Below, piece after piece: positions 11,001 through 21,793 of a DNA stretch of 64,000 bases. Position 1 is the first letter of the stretch. Each line of letters opens with the position of its first letter. This DNA is from Branchiostoma floridae (taxonomy: Eukaryota > Chordata > Leptocardii > Amphioxiformes > Branchiostomatidae). The notes under the pieces are model-generated. The model saw only the letters and a list, made by a program, of their open reading frames with translations, was not told where the DNA came from and did not search any database. The stretch spans positions 5,291,069-5,355,068 of the forward strand of contig NC_049996.1 of assembly GCF_000003815.2 (NCBI RefSeq), in the 5' to 3' direction. A program made the position numbers and the translations under genes.

Positions 11001-13936
11001 ATTACATCATTAAATCAACAAGGTGGTTAAAATCGAAGATTATAAATAATCGCACAGGCACGGATCTTAAAAATCCGGTAACAGACAGACAAATTAAAAC
11101 AACGTTGGGATAATATCAATGTATCAATATGTCGGATAAATATTTAAAATACTTCATGTCTTACTATTCAATACAAAACAGCAGCACACGGGTGACAATT
11201 ACTTGTTCAAAAGGCGGACCATGATGGGTACAGCGCTGTTACGATAGCGTTCAGTTGTACAGCGAGTAGTGTTCAGTTTGTGGGATGACCTTGTCTGTCT
11301 ACCACTGATTTCACCTCTGGCTGGTGGCAGTAAGTGCAGGAAGTGCTCTGACTGACTGAGAGAGTTAGCAAAGTTTTTGATCAGTTCAAGACGTCGTGCT
11401 TGTAGAGAAGGTACTCCCAAGTCAGAACAGGCATCAGTGTAAGACGTGTAGTTCTGTACCAGTACAGTATTATGCGCACAGATCATGTTACTAAGTGCAG
11501 AGGTGAGCCCGGAATGCCAGACGGGGGCATACCATACTGTAAATGAAGTTAAGTCTGCGGGGATTTAATTTCGCGGTAGCGGGAAAAGGACTTTTCGCTG
11601 TGGTTTTAATTTCGCGGTAACACTATAGACTATAGTCTAATACTATTATAGAAAAATGTTCGCGATGGTTTTAAGTTCGCGGTGAAGGGGTTACCGCGCA
11701 AACCACATACATTAATCCACTGCGAACATTTCTGCATTTACAGTAATTTGGTACCGATGACATTACTGACCACTTGGTCTTCATAATTCATATAATGTCG
11801 ATCGAACATTATGTTACTACATCGTTTGATAATGATGACATTACAGAATACGCGGCGCTATTAAAGGGTACATTATCTATGAAATATGAAGATTAATTGA
11901 CGTAATATCCATCTGAATGGCCTACATTTATTTCATGTTTAAACTTCTTTGATAGAGTCAATAACCAATAAGACGCCCAAAATTTTAATAGCAAACTATT
12001 CAAGGAAATAATGTTTATCAAGATAATATATAAAATGATGACCACATAATTATTAACCCTATCCAGACTGGGGGGGGGGCTAAAAGGTGCCTGCGCCAAC
12101 TTTGACCTCCTATATCTCCCAAACGGCTTGTGCTAGAACAACCAAACTTGGTGACTTTTCCTAAAATATTGTTGGCAACGATGAAAAAAAAAGTAAGTTT
12201 ATGACTTTTCGTGTTGCCATGGCAACGGGTTTCTGAAATGCAAATTTTACAAAAATCACTAATTATGGTTTAAACAATGGGATTTTAAGATTTTCTTGCT
12301 AAACTAAACTTCTTTTCATATATCTTTAATATCTAACTCATCTTAGTTGAACATTTATAATTAAATGTTCAGAAACTATGCTAATGAGATGACGTTATTG
12401 GTCAAAATCCGAGATGGCCGACAATATCATGATTTAAAGTATAACAAGCTTATTTTCACTCAGATTTCATCACAACATGGTATTTTCTTACAGAAAACAT
12501 TCGTGTGAACGTTTTTAATCCATTTCCATGGAGTTTTAGCGTTAAATGTTGAAAAAATGTATCTTGAAAAATTTAAGGTTGATAATCCAAGATGGCGGAT
12601 AGCTAAACTACAGATGACGTCATTCTATGACGTCATTTCGTCGTCGTTGCGTAGGCTTTTGACAATAGAAGTCTTGTAACACTTAGATATTAATAAGAAA
12701 CCATTATTGGTAACTTTTTGAGTGAGAAATCTAGGTATTATGGGAATTCCCCGTTTTAGCCAAAATTATCAATTAATGACGTCATGATTACGTCATATTA
12801 CGTCATAATGATATAAAAATGTCAGGAATGATAAAACTCGATGAGCACAACCCCCCTGCTAATTTGGTGATCGTACAGTAAGCCGTTTTGAAAATACGAA
12901 GGGGGGGGGCGAATGAGTCGAGTGAAATTATGTTGAGCCCCTTGAACCTTACCAGAAGTCATTGGGTTCTTTTACCACACCCCGAAATTACCATTCTCCA
13001 AATAAATTCGCTTTATCTAGATTTGTATTCGGTTGTAAAAGTGAACGAGTTACACATGTATACAAAAAAAAAGGTCGCTAGAAAGACAAAAATAGACAAA
13101 ACGAACCTTGGAACCAACACTTTTTACAGAATTAATAGCCCCTGTCAGCGTTTCTATTATAAGTCCTTTACCCCTATTGGCGTAACATTATTGTGAATAG
13201 TCCGGGTCCAAAACACGGTTAGTTGGTGGTATGTCGGCGGCATATTGCTACTTGCGTTTTCAATTGCCATTTCAGAAGGCGGATTGGCTTTTGTTGACTC
13301 CTATTGCTGGTGTTAGTGTATTGCCGCCTGTTTGCGGCGCGTTGGCGAATGTCAATAGTCGCCAACGTACAACAGTTCAGGGAGATACCTGACCGAGAAT
13401 GCTTGGTGAGTCAACCTTGTTAGGAATACCGTGTAGCGACTGTTCAAACTTTAAGAAATGTGTTGTACCTTAATCATTTCTTGGAAATCGTCCCATTGGA
13501 TGGCACCGTCTTTGTTATAGTCTATAAAATAAGAGATAAAAAAATTATACGTTGCACGGCATTACCACAACTTATAACACACTGGACATTTTTTCACTGG
13601 TGCAATTGTGAAATGAAGAAATTTTAAAGAAAAGTTTGCAAAAAATGACAATATGAAAGTTTAGTTGTCAGAGAGGTTATAGTAATATACATATGGAAAT
13701 TACAGTTAACGGAGAATTAAATTCTCCTCCGTTCTTTCCAAATACAAGATTTGGTCCAAGTAGAATCATTCGAAGTGTATAATTGTCTAAATCCGTGACT
13801 TTGACAATGGGTTAGATAATCATGCATTATCAAGGGACCTGTTATATAATAAATACATAAGACGAGGAAAAAACCTACCTAAGAAGAAGTCAAATGTGAA
13901 CTTGATCTTCTGCTTTTGGAAAGTGTTCAGTTCCAT
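5035..13936 (-). CDS. SCP: sarcoplasmic calcium-binding protein, split gene
   Basis: EF-hand cytosolic calcium buffer of amphioxus muscle. Coding exons in transcript order: 13936-13879, 13469-13521, 10708-10827, 7011-7134, 6327-6424 and 5035-5142 (all minus strand, all bounded by GT-AG). They sum to 561 nt, giving 186 residues plus stop, against 185 for the known mature amphioxus protein without Met. The start MELNTFQKQKIKFTF parallels the known GLNDFQKQKIKFTF, the end SADAGNALMGKKP parallels AADAGNTLMGQKP, and YLAMWEKT, LPTWCQ and FKGMDVSGDGIVDLEEF match closely. EF1 loop (residues 20-31, DYNKDGAIQWDD) and EF3 loop (116-127, DVSGDGIVDLEE) keep their ligands. EF2 loop (71-82, HANEDHPVSFDA) has lost the Asp at position 1 and Glu at 12, so it probably binds poorly; EF4 is degenerate. 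The exon 3/exon 4 junction falls inside the EF2 loop, and intron 3 carries an array of in-frame 30-nt mini-exons described separately. The Met context gcaaccATGG is a good initiation site. Confidence 0.93.
7206..7330. repeat. copy of a dispersed repeat (AAGCAACTGGATATGG family)
   Basis: Contains caagcaactggatatggttt, a short gap, then aacggtcagacgtttc, shared with copies at 33131-33472 and 56358-56560. It lies in SCP intron 3, just upstream of exon 4. Confidence 0.7.
7445..7633. mobile_element. MITE-like repeat with TCTCGCGAGAACTGGGTCAC arm
   Basis: Its right arm ctctcgcgagaactgggtca, followed by ctccgtgat and gatggactgatagcc, matches the right arm of the element at 19609-19789. The left arm is degraded. 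Confidence 0.55.
7706..7800 (-). pseudogene. truncated mini-exon unit relic
   Basis: The intron flank seen upstream of the mini-exons (tcatttccaacaaatgac on plus) and an acceptor-like CTAG are present. The sequence then leaves the mini-exon after about six bases (TTCATA, then unrelated), so only the upstream part of one unit survives. Repeat-derived sequence follows at 7445-7633. Confidence 0.6.
7985..8014 (-). CDS. SCP: SCP mini-exon, last copy, encoding VHANEDHGAS
   Basis: Phase-0, 30-nt exon with acceptor CTGCACAG and donor GTACGTATGG (one step weaker than GTAAGT). The next intact exon downstream is constant exon 4. Confidence 0.66.
8376..8405 (-). CDS. SCP: SCP mini-exon, copy encoding VYANEDHGAR
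   Basis: Phase-0, 30-nt exon with acceptor TTGCCTAG and donor GTAAGTATGG, and the same sequence as the copy at 9051. Confidence 0.7.
8674..8703 (-). CDS. SCP: SCP mini-exon, copy encoding VHVNEDHGAR
   Basis: Phase-0, 30-nt exon with acceptor TTTCCCAG and donor GTAAGTGTAG. One residue (Ala to Val) differs from consensus. Confidence 0.68.
9051..9080 (-). CDS. SCP: SCP mini-exon, copy encoding VYANEDHGAR
   Basis: Phase-0, 30-nt exon with acceptor TTGCCTAG and donor GTAAGTATGG. Exon and flanks are almost identical to the copy at 8376, pointing to a recent duplication of a unit of about 675 bp. Confidence 0.7.
9349..9378 (-). CDS. SCP: SCP mini-exon, copy encoding VHANEDHGAR
   Basis: Phase-0, 30-nt exon with acceptor CCTTCCCAG and donor GTAAGTATAG. 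It lies in a duplicated block shared with the copy at 8674. Confidence 0.7.
9718..9747 (-). CDS. SCP: SCP mini-exon, copy encoding VHANEDHGVR
   Basis: Phase-0, 30-nt exon with acceptor CCTTTCCAG and donor GTAAGTAGGG. It differs from consensus at one residue (Ala to Val). The flanking intron has diverged much more than the exon, consistent with constraint on the exon. Confidence 0.68.
10091..10120 (-). CDS. SCP: SCP mini-exon, copy encoding VHANEDHGAR
   Basis: Thirty nucleotides in phase 0 between acceptor CTGCCTAG and donor GTAAGTATGG. If included it adds ten residues between SCP residues 77 and 78, in EF loop 2. About 180 bp of intron on its 3' side (10119 down to 9936) closely matches the same flank of the copies at 9051 and 8376, showing unit duplication. 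Confidence 0.7.
10421..10450 (-). pseudogene. decayed SCP mini-exon (first after exon 3)
   Basis: It reads VHVNDLHDAL in phase 0 and keeps a perfect GTAAGTATGG donor, but the acceptor is CCCAT instead of CCCAG. Four of ten codons differ from the array consensus VHANEDHGAR. Loss of AG should prevent inclusion, so it looks like a dead copy at the 5' end of the array. Confidence 0.75.
11160..11540 (-). mobile_element. LINE 3'-end fragment (RT C-terminus)
   Basis: Minus-strand translation reads APVWHSGLTSALSN, then YTSYTDACSDLGVPSLQARR and a basic tail ending VRLLNK, the usual C-terminal layout of CR1/L2-type reverse transcriptases. Only the last part of the ORF remains. It sits inside SCP intron 2 in the same orientation as the gene. 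Confidence 0.75.
11535..11745. mobile_element. MITE with TACTGTAAATG termini
   Basis: Starts tactgtaaatgaagtt and ends gcgaacatttctgc followed by atttacagta, with internal ttaatttcgcggta repeats. Short length and inverted ends indicate a non-autonomous DNA element. It lies in SCP intron 2. Confidence 0.7.
12053..12915. mobile_element. TTAA-flanked MITE family, copy 1 (G-run element)
   Basis: Begins TTAACCCTATCCAGACT followed by a G run, and ends with the gatcgtacagtaagccgttt block and another G run. It shares its body with the copy at 51741-52572. The right terminal repeat is not recognisable here. TTAA next to CCC termini suggests a piggyBac-type element (inference). Confidence 0.65.
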
Positions 13937-14029
13937 GGTTGCCGTTTTGCTTCAGAAATCTCCTGTTGCTCACTTTCTTACTAAGATGCCTGGTAAAACT
14001 GTAGTGCAGTGATAGCCGTTTTTCTACCC

Positions 14030-14037
14030 TTTATATA
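14030..14037 (-). promoter_or_regulatory. TATA box of the SCP gene
   Basis: The minus strand reads GGGTATATAAAGGG here, about 95 nt upstream of the SCP start codon. Transcription should begin near 14000-14010, giving a 5' UTR of about 70 nt with no upstream ATG. A MITE begins four bases upstream at 14041, so the core promoter borders a transposon. Function is inferred from position and consensus only. Confidence 0.65.
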
Positions 14038-14040
14038 CCC

Positions 14041-14554
14041 TTATGCCACAGCAAGTAAATTTAATGGATGACATCCTCTGCAGACTGCAAAAATAGTGCG
14101 ATAGGTCGAAAAAAAAACAAGATGGGTACATTTTCAAAAATAGGCACCATAAAGTTGTGATGAATGTTGTCTCAAGAATTAAATGGACAAAACATGGTAT
14201 CAGAGCCAACAAGGTATTCAAGACATGTACTGGTGTGATAAAAGTGACATTAGTGTGGTAGACTGGCATCACCAACAAAGTTGGTAACCACACTCATGGC
14301 TTCCATATTGGTGTCACTTTTACAACTATCCAATAAGTTTCATTTCTACAACTACAGCCCTGGGTACCTCGCAAGTGTAGCTTCTACAAGTACAAATATT
14401 AGGCTACAATACAACATCTTTGCTCATTTTGGTACTTTATCGTCATGTTGACCATCCCTGCAGAAGAAAAAAAAATGTTTTTTTTTTCTTAAAATTAGGC
14501 AAAAATTGATGCGCACGCTGATGTCATCCATAAACTTTACTTGCCGTGGCCTTA
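14041..14554. mobile_element. MITE family TTAGGCCACAGCAAGTAA, copy A
   Basis: The left end gccacagcaagtaaa with atggatgacatc is mirrored at the right by gatgtcatccat and actttacttgccgtggc. Related copies lie at 20833-21205 and 34103-34616. TTA flanks both ends. No ORF of note. Confidence 0.8.
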
Positions 14555-17500
14555 CGATGAATTTAGTCCGGGGGCTTACGGTCCAACATTGCTACTGGAC
14601 AAAGGTCTCACGTTCACTTGAACTTGATGCAACTTGATCATGGTTAAAACTGGGGGTTACTTGCGGTAACTACAGCAATATTTCTATCACTGCTGCTTTA
14701 TATGACTTGCAAAATATATTTTATTGTTAGCTGTGCGGTATGCTGTACATATTTAGATTGTGACATACCTTGTAATATGAAACGATACTTGTAACATTAA
14801 CAAAGCATAAATCAAGCCCATTTATTATTTGACTGTCAACACATTCTTCTGTTCTTGTCCTTGAGAATAGAAATAGACTGCTGACTTTATGAAATATATG
14901 GAATAGTGCTTTCGTGCATAGCCTGTGTAATGCAAACTTTGCAGTCTGTGGCTAAAACGGGCCTTACCCCCCCCCCCCCCCCCCCTCCAGAAAAACACCA
15001 CAGCAACCATCAGCTTCCAAAGTTGGGCAGCTCTCTTTAAGGCCCATGTTTCACTAGATGGCAATCGCGATCTGTTCTCACTGCGACCTAAATAAAACAT
15101 ATGTATCCTTCGCTTTTACACTGGGTATGTCTTACAAACTGTAAAATTGTTACCGAAATGACAACAAAGCACACAAATTGTCAAATGATTCGTTTCTTAT
15201 CGATTTGTATACTGCTTCCATGATTACAGTACGTGAGGGTATGAGATGAAATCTGCATTGTAACCACTTCATAGGTTGAACATAGAAAAATCTGATTTTT
15301 AACCTCCTTGTAAAAACGAATATATAGTTATGATGTTGGTTGGCACTTTCAGGGCAGGGTCAAAATCACGTTCAAATATCAAGAAAGGACATAAGAGAAA
15401 TAACGGTCAGATCTTAAAATATTCCAAACATAAACGCAACGTCACGCCAACTAAAGAATCTTGACGCTCTTCGAAAAACATTCGACAGCACATCTGGAAT
15501 ATCGCCCACCTCCCATCCCCACATATAGGAGCGTCGTGACTTTGTGGGATTTTCACTTCAAATTTTCACGCTGCAAAGTTTCTTCGCTGAATAAAAATTT
15601 TTTAATGAAATAAATTATTTAGATGTAGCATGGGCTCTGCTTAGTACCCATTTCTATGTATGTTCGAGAAAGGTAGCGTTTTATTTAGAACACGTAACGT
15701 TACAGAACGGGGCAGCAGAAGAAGCTTGGTAACTCGCTTTTGTCTCATTCCTCAAGCGGGACTACAATGTTTTCTCAACATGACCTTACTTAATTACCTT
15801 TACTCACTAACGATCAGATCAGTAACAAACTGGAAAAAACATCGCGTTACAAATCAGGAGGCTATGTAAGTTGAATAACTCTACAGGGCGGCTGTTGGTT
15901 GGTAAGGTAGCTTGGTTGGTTTACGTCAAGTACAGCACCAAGGACAGAGCAACATTCCGATCACAAAAAGTAGGTCCACAAGATACGAAGCTACCGTACA
16001 ATGATAATTCTAGAATCATGACTTTTTCTCCTTATTGTGGGCTCTAATGTTTCTCGGCGTCTTTTTTGTTCTAAAAAGCTAGTTTAGTGCAATTCGTTTG
16101 TGCCGTGTTGTTCGGCCGGCAAAGATTACCTGATATCCATTCGCGCTAACAGTACACCCGGTCCGGTATGCGGTCCTACTGCTTGGTGGTCCAGACAGTG
16201 TGTTATCTGTGCGTTTGGTGTATATTTCTGTCATTGATTGCTGAAAACGAATCATTAAGAATTTCATTCAGATATATATATATAGATACATAAATTTATT
16301 CTTTCCTAACATCAAGGAAAATTTGTGCGCCGCAACGCTTGTTTGGAAGGTACTCAACAAATGTTGGGGGAGAATTGCTTTTAATGATAGTTTCACCCAA
16401 AACTTCCGAATGGAAGAAATTATGAAGGCAAGATATCTTCATAATTTTATCAACCCCATTCAATTTTTTTGCACTCTACTTTGGTCCACAAATAGATGTC
16501 AAGTAAAGGCAAAAGTTAATTTCTACATCTTTTTTTTCTAGAAATTGTCTCTGACGCCCTTAAGGCAGAGACCAATTTTCACCAAGTGAAAAACAACACG
16601 GGCTTTGCCGTTTGGTTCTCTGATTACATAGCGTGAGGGCATGTTGCGATGTATGCTGACATTTTATTGCTATGAGAAAGCTGAATAAAAAAAAAAGGAA
16701 TCATGCCTTCGGACACAGACACAGACAAAACCCTTCCTCAAACTATACCCGAATAGGCAGACGTCATATTTCCAAGTCGTCAAATTTCGTTCCCTAAAGC
16801 TGCCCGACCGGGCCCCGGTTTGGAAATGTGACGTAGTCAACCTTACCAGTACTATTTCCCTTTTCTGATTTAAATTCAAAAGAAATATTAGCTTTTCGTC
16901 CCACTGGGATTCATCATCAATTTATCACAGCGAACCTGTTCAGAGCAAGGCCACAATGAGCAATTCTGGGTGCTGATCTTACGCTCCATCTCTTCTTTAA
17001 GTTGGAAACATCAAGTCTTGGCGAGCTCGACTAAGTGACTTAATAGGGGAGGCAGAGGGCACGAGGGCTGCTAGAGACTTCTTACCCCATTCTTGCCGGA
17101 ATTGATTGAATAGACTCACACTGAGAATTGCCATGATACAGCTTATTTGGCCAACGATATGTATCCACTATTGTTGGAAAAATAAAAGAATAAGATAATT
17201 TACTTCCATATAGGACGCGTTTCCATTAGCAGAAAATACAAATGCTCTGTATTTCAAGATCTGTGCAAAAGTTATTTTTTTAATGTTGATATTTGCATTC
17301 AACTGCTAACCAGAAGTCCAGTCATTAATTCTGACAGACGTCGACAAGAATCACATCAAATGTGCAAGTATCTTTCTTATTCGACACTACAAATCAGCGA
17401 TATATTACACAAAAACTGACATAATATGTTGAATTTTGTTTAGTGCATCTGATATATGTTAGTTTCGCTATGATGGACACAATGTCTCACACATTGTGCA

Positions 17501-19608
17501 ATCTGAATACTAAAAAACTTCGCTAATTTGCTTTCTTTATGAATACATATGTAAGTCATAATCAAAAGTTATTAGTTTATCGATCTGTCCTATATGTACA
17601 AATCAACAATCAAATTGTAAATTACAGCACTTTCTTATTTCTTTATTTCTATATTTATTTTTGTTTCATTCTTTCTTTACTTCTTTCTTTATTTTTGCTC
17701 ATATTTCTAAACCACTGACTTCTACTTGTTCTAACATAGTTATGATAAATATTAATTACTAAAAAGAATCAAACCTTAACATCATCTTAATCTTGAATAC
17801 AGTAAATAGCCAAATATATTACATCAAATTAGCATAAAAAACAACAAACCAACAACAATTTTTGACCCCTATAAAGTAGTAAACATTTCCATGGGCTCAC
17901 ATTTTTCCACTTAGAATTTGCTCTAAACATGAAGTCATAAGATAGGTACGATTAGAACAGCGCATCATTGTTAAAGACAGTGGTTAGCGGAGTAGAACAG
18001 CAAACAGTAGTCACTACCCCTACTGATCGCAATAGACAAGAAGCTGTTATGTAATCTTGAATTTGGATGTCTTCTATTAGAACCAAAGTCACGGGCGGCA
18101 GAATACATGCATATTATCTGTAGTCATAACAACGTGGCCTTTATCCATATGCAACAGAACCACACACGAATTTGACATTTGCGTCAGCTAGACTGTTCAC
18201 AACATTTCACTGTCAGGAACGGATTGGTTTTTTTTATTACAGTCCGTGGAAGTATTTCGCTCTAGCTGCTATATACATATTTCAATATACATATTTTGAC
18301 CGAAAGCTTACCAGTAGCACTTCCATTGCAAATTTTGAATTAATTTTTTTTGGTAATCTGTATTATGTTTCATGTCGTGTCAAATCTATGCATGCAAGAC
18401 GTATTAAAACACTTTAGCTGTATTTCGAGCCATGATTGAAACGGGAAACCTTAGATGCGAATGACATGAAACTTGATGCTTTGTTCGTGAACAGAGAGGT
18501 CAGAACACACCAAGATAGGCGGGCTAGCCGACTTGGTCTACCAACCTGGTGTTCTACATGGTTTTGTGTATCTCTGGTATTTTTTTCATTATTTTTCCAT
18601 ATGAATACATAACCGTTCATGCTGTGGTGATTTTCACGACGATGTTTTGAAAAGTCATCAGGTTTACCTTTTAGATAAACACTACGTCGTGAATTGGCTT
18701 GTATTTTTAGATAAATCTTGCCGGTAGTTGCACTCGGGAACTCAGTGAGTCATGCGGAGACACTGTAAGACTCAGATGGCACATCGAACATGATTATACC
18801 GACTGGGTAATGCAGATGTTGGTTGCGAATCTAGAACCAAGTTCGCGATTCCGAATGCCTGTTAGGCTATGTAGCACTTTGGAACGCCATGTACTTCATT
18901 GTATCATCCGAAACGGTTAGATTTTTGTGTGTCACAAAATATTGTTTTAAAAAAATGCACATTTTGTTGGAGTCAGTTTTGACCCCACTGGACCTTGCAT
19001 AAACTTTCTAGGATAACTTAATCAACAATGAGCTAATCCCGGTAAAACGTTCGAGAAGTTTTTAGACTTATATAAAAAAGAATTGTTTTCGACCAGAGAT
19101 GTCACAAAAGCACATCAGTTTTGACCCAATACGGTGGTTTGAGGGTTTCAATATTGGCTTACTTCCTGCAAATCGTTCGGTACGTCCACTATTAATCGTA
19201 GCCAACACCCCAGGTAACATGTGCACTGATTCGTTGATTCAATAGTATTTACAATATCACGTGAACAGTATGTCACTGTTTTTACGGCAGCAAAGTTTGA
19301 CGGTTGCGGCCCAAGTTGGATATGCTGAATTCTACTTGGACACTTACATCTCTATCATTCAACAGTGTGATGATATGTCTTATTTACAATTACAATGGTA
19401 ATGACAGAAATTTTAGGAAACGTTCATTGACGCCAAAATTCGGTAAAAGGCAGTATAGTAACGTACGAAACGTGGCCAGCACGATGTTCACAAATGTCAT
19501 CAATACTTTAAAGAGATTTATTAGTCAGGTATGTACACAGTTAATAGAATTTTCATCTAGCAGTGACTAATTATTAGGTAAACACAGGTACCTCCAAACT
19601 TTCAATGG
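14555..19608. other. intergenic, no gene recognised
   Basis: Contains a poly-C run (about 14966-14987), short AT repeats near 16270 and a fragment near 16800-16845 (gaccgggccccggtttggaa) of the element at 39544-39930. No coding exon with plausible splice signals or known domain was seen on either strand. Confidence 0.5.
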
Positions 19609-19789
19609 TCTATCAGTCCATCTTGCTCACTGAGTGACCCAGTTCTCGCGAGAGTCGCGAGAACTACTTACCCCTACTCCGTAAGGAAGCAGGGTTGGGG
19701 GGGGGGAGTAGATCCACGTAAGTTTTGACCAAGTTCTCGCAACTCTCGCGAGAACTGGGTCACTCCGTGAACATGATGGACTGATAGCC
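19609..19789. mobile_element. MITE with GACCCAGTTCTCGCGAGAG inverted arms
   Basis: The left arm ctatcagtccatc and gagtgacccagttctcgcga is the reverse complement of the right arm ctcgcgagaactgggtcact and gatggactgatag, apart from a few mismatches. A related copy is at 7445-7633. Confidence 0.8.
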
Positions 19790-19883
19790 AGTGTGTTAAC
19801 TTAATAAGTAGTCACTGCTTGATGAAAATTCCATTTTTCACCCATACTTTATTTTGTAATGTGAATGGAAATATTTCCCATAT

Positions 19884-20743
19884 TTACGGCTTCAACACCT
19901 GACTTGAAAATACGGCTACCGTGTCTTTAATCGTCACCACCAACTGTCCCCCCGGTCCCAAAGCAATGGCAACGGGACTCTTCGCGTTAGGCAAGGTCTC
20001 TTTCACGATGGTACGTACGAACTCCCCGCGGACAGTGAACATCTCCACCCCACCATTTTTGCAGTCCGCCACGAGAATATGTCCTTTGCCTTTGGTGTCC
20101 ATACATATACCACAGGGGATAAAGTTCTCTCTTTTTCCATATTCATAGGTTCTGATCTTCAACATGCTGTATCCGGTCTGATTGTACACAATTATATTGG
20201 ATAAAGAGTCAGTGACAAGGATGTTTCCTTTGCCGTCCAATGCGATGCCACCAATTTTTAGGATTCTCTCGGAAAATCTTATAAAAAGTGAGCCATTTGG
20301 TTGAAATATCATTATCTCATTGTTCTCCCCTACGATGATGTTACCATTGCTAATGTCCACGGCAATCTTGGCTCTAGCCTGCGAACTCTTCAAGGTGATG
20401 TCGAACTTGGTCACTGGTAGTCCGTCCTTTCTATACTGCACTACACTCGCCTCAGTTGTTAAAGGTTCTTTCTGTCCAACTGCCCACAGAAAGCCATTTC
20501 CGTCCAACGTAACATCCGTAGGCAGTATTTTCGCAGTGTCGTCCTCCGCTACGTTAGTTGGAAAGATGCGACGGAGGTCTCCATCCATACCAAAGACTTG
20601 AATACGCTGGTTGTACCAGTCCGTCACGAATATTTCATTCTCATTAGACACGGCCACTCCGAAGTTACTTCTAAACTTGCCGGTTTCTGTTCCATAACCT
20701 CCAAAGGTGATCTTCCCGAGCTCTTTTTCATAGTTTTCTGCGA
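19884..20743 (-). CDS. NHL-repeat beta-propeller, C-terminal exon of a membrane protein
   Basis: Open from an acceptor (TTGACTAG, exon from 20743) to a stop at 19884-19886, 285 codons. It begins AENYEKELGKITFGGYG, then carries five to six NHL-type blades: GVAVSNENEIFVTDWYNQRI, VTLDGNGFLWAVG, GIALDGKGNILVTDS, GICMDTKGKGHILVAD and VAIALGPGGQLVVT. NHL propellers are protein- or RNA-binding scaffolds; this subtype is found in large amphioxus families of membrane proteins whose ligands are unknown. The reading frame requires a preceding exon that ends after the first codon base. The transmembrane exon at 25092-25198 and the acidic exon at 25862-26744, both upstream on this strand, are the likely remainder of the gene. 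Confidence 0.85.
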
Positions 20744-20832
20744 CTAGTCAATACAATATTTACATTTTACAACATTTGCCTAGAATACTGAATTTCAGTA
20801 AGCTGTTTCTATTCCACTTCTTGTGATGCTGA

Positions 20833-21205
20833 TTAGGCCACAGCAAGTAATATTTATGGATGACATCCTATGCAGACTGCAAAAATAATGTGATAGCGCA
20901 AAAAAACCCAGAGATGGCTAAATTTTCAAAATAGACACCATAAACGACGTTACAAGATTGAAAGTGACAAAACGTGGCATCACAACTAACAAGGTACTGT
21001 ATTAAAGAAGTGAACTAGTGGCTACCTTCCTAGTGCCACTTCTACAAGTATAATTATTAGGCTTCAACACAACATGTTTTGCCTATTTTGGTCTATCTGG
21101 CCATAGCCGAGGAGGAACAAAATTCTTGTGGGTTTTTTTTTGTGATCAGACAAAAATTAATGCGCGCGCTGATATCATCTATAAAATTTACTTGCAGTGG
21201 CTTTA
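20833..21205. mobile_element. MITE family TTAGGCCACAGCAAGTAA, copy B
   Basis: Ends ttaggccacagcaagtaa and ttacttgcagtggcttta are inverted. The interior resembles copy A at 14041-14554 but is shorter. It lies in an intron of the NHL gene. Confidence 0.78.
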
Positions 21206-21528
21206 GTAGAATGGCATTCTCGTGACACGTGAACTAAAGCAAGCGTGCGAAGAATTTTAAGTCTAGTGGAAATTTAATAAATCATTAAACGCATTAAAAG
21301 TCCTTCCTTATTCATTTCTCATATATTCTTCTTTGACCTAGGAATTGACTTAGGAATCGGCATTCACGACAATAGTGTACCTGTGTTTAATATGCAGCAA
21401 ATAATGTTCCAAAATTTACCTTGTGGTTCTGACCAGTCAGAGGCTGTTGGCAGAGTGGGTGTGGTGTCCAGAAAAGGGTAATCAGGAGACGGTATCTATG
21501 GGGGCAAATCAAGCACATTTCGCTAAAA

Positions 21529-21716
21529 CAGTCTAAACTGTAATCTCCAAGCAGATCTTGTCTGGCATAAGACAGTAGCATAAACTGGGGAAGGAGTTTA
21601 GCCGGCAGAGGTGTTAATTGGCCGCGAGATTTACTCCTTTACCGTCTAAACTACTTCCCCAGCTTATGATACTGTCTTATGCCACACAAGATCTGCTTGG
21701 ATGTTATCTAAACTGC
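21529..21716. mobile_element. near-palindromic MITE
   Basis: The left half (cagtctaaactgtaatctcc, aagcagatcttgtctggcat, aagacagt) is the reverse complement of the right half (actgtctt, atgccacacaagatctgctt, ggatgttatctaaactgcac) with few mismatches. It would fold into a hairpin of about 75 bp. It sits in an intron of the NHL gene. Confidence 0.8.
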
Positions 21717-21793
21717 ACATAACCGTCACGGCCACCATGCATATGACAAAAAAGGGATTTAGCAAATGATACAATACAAGTAAGTCTGGTATT

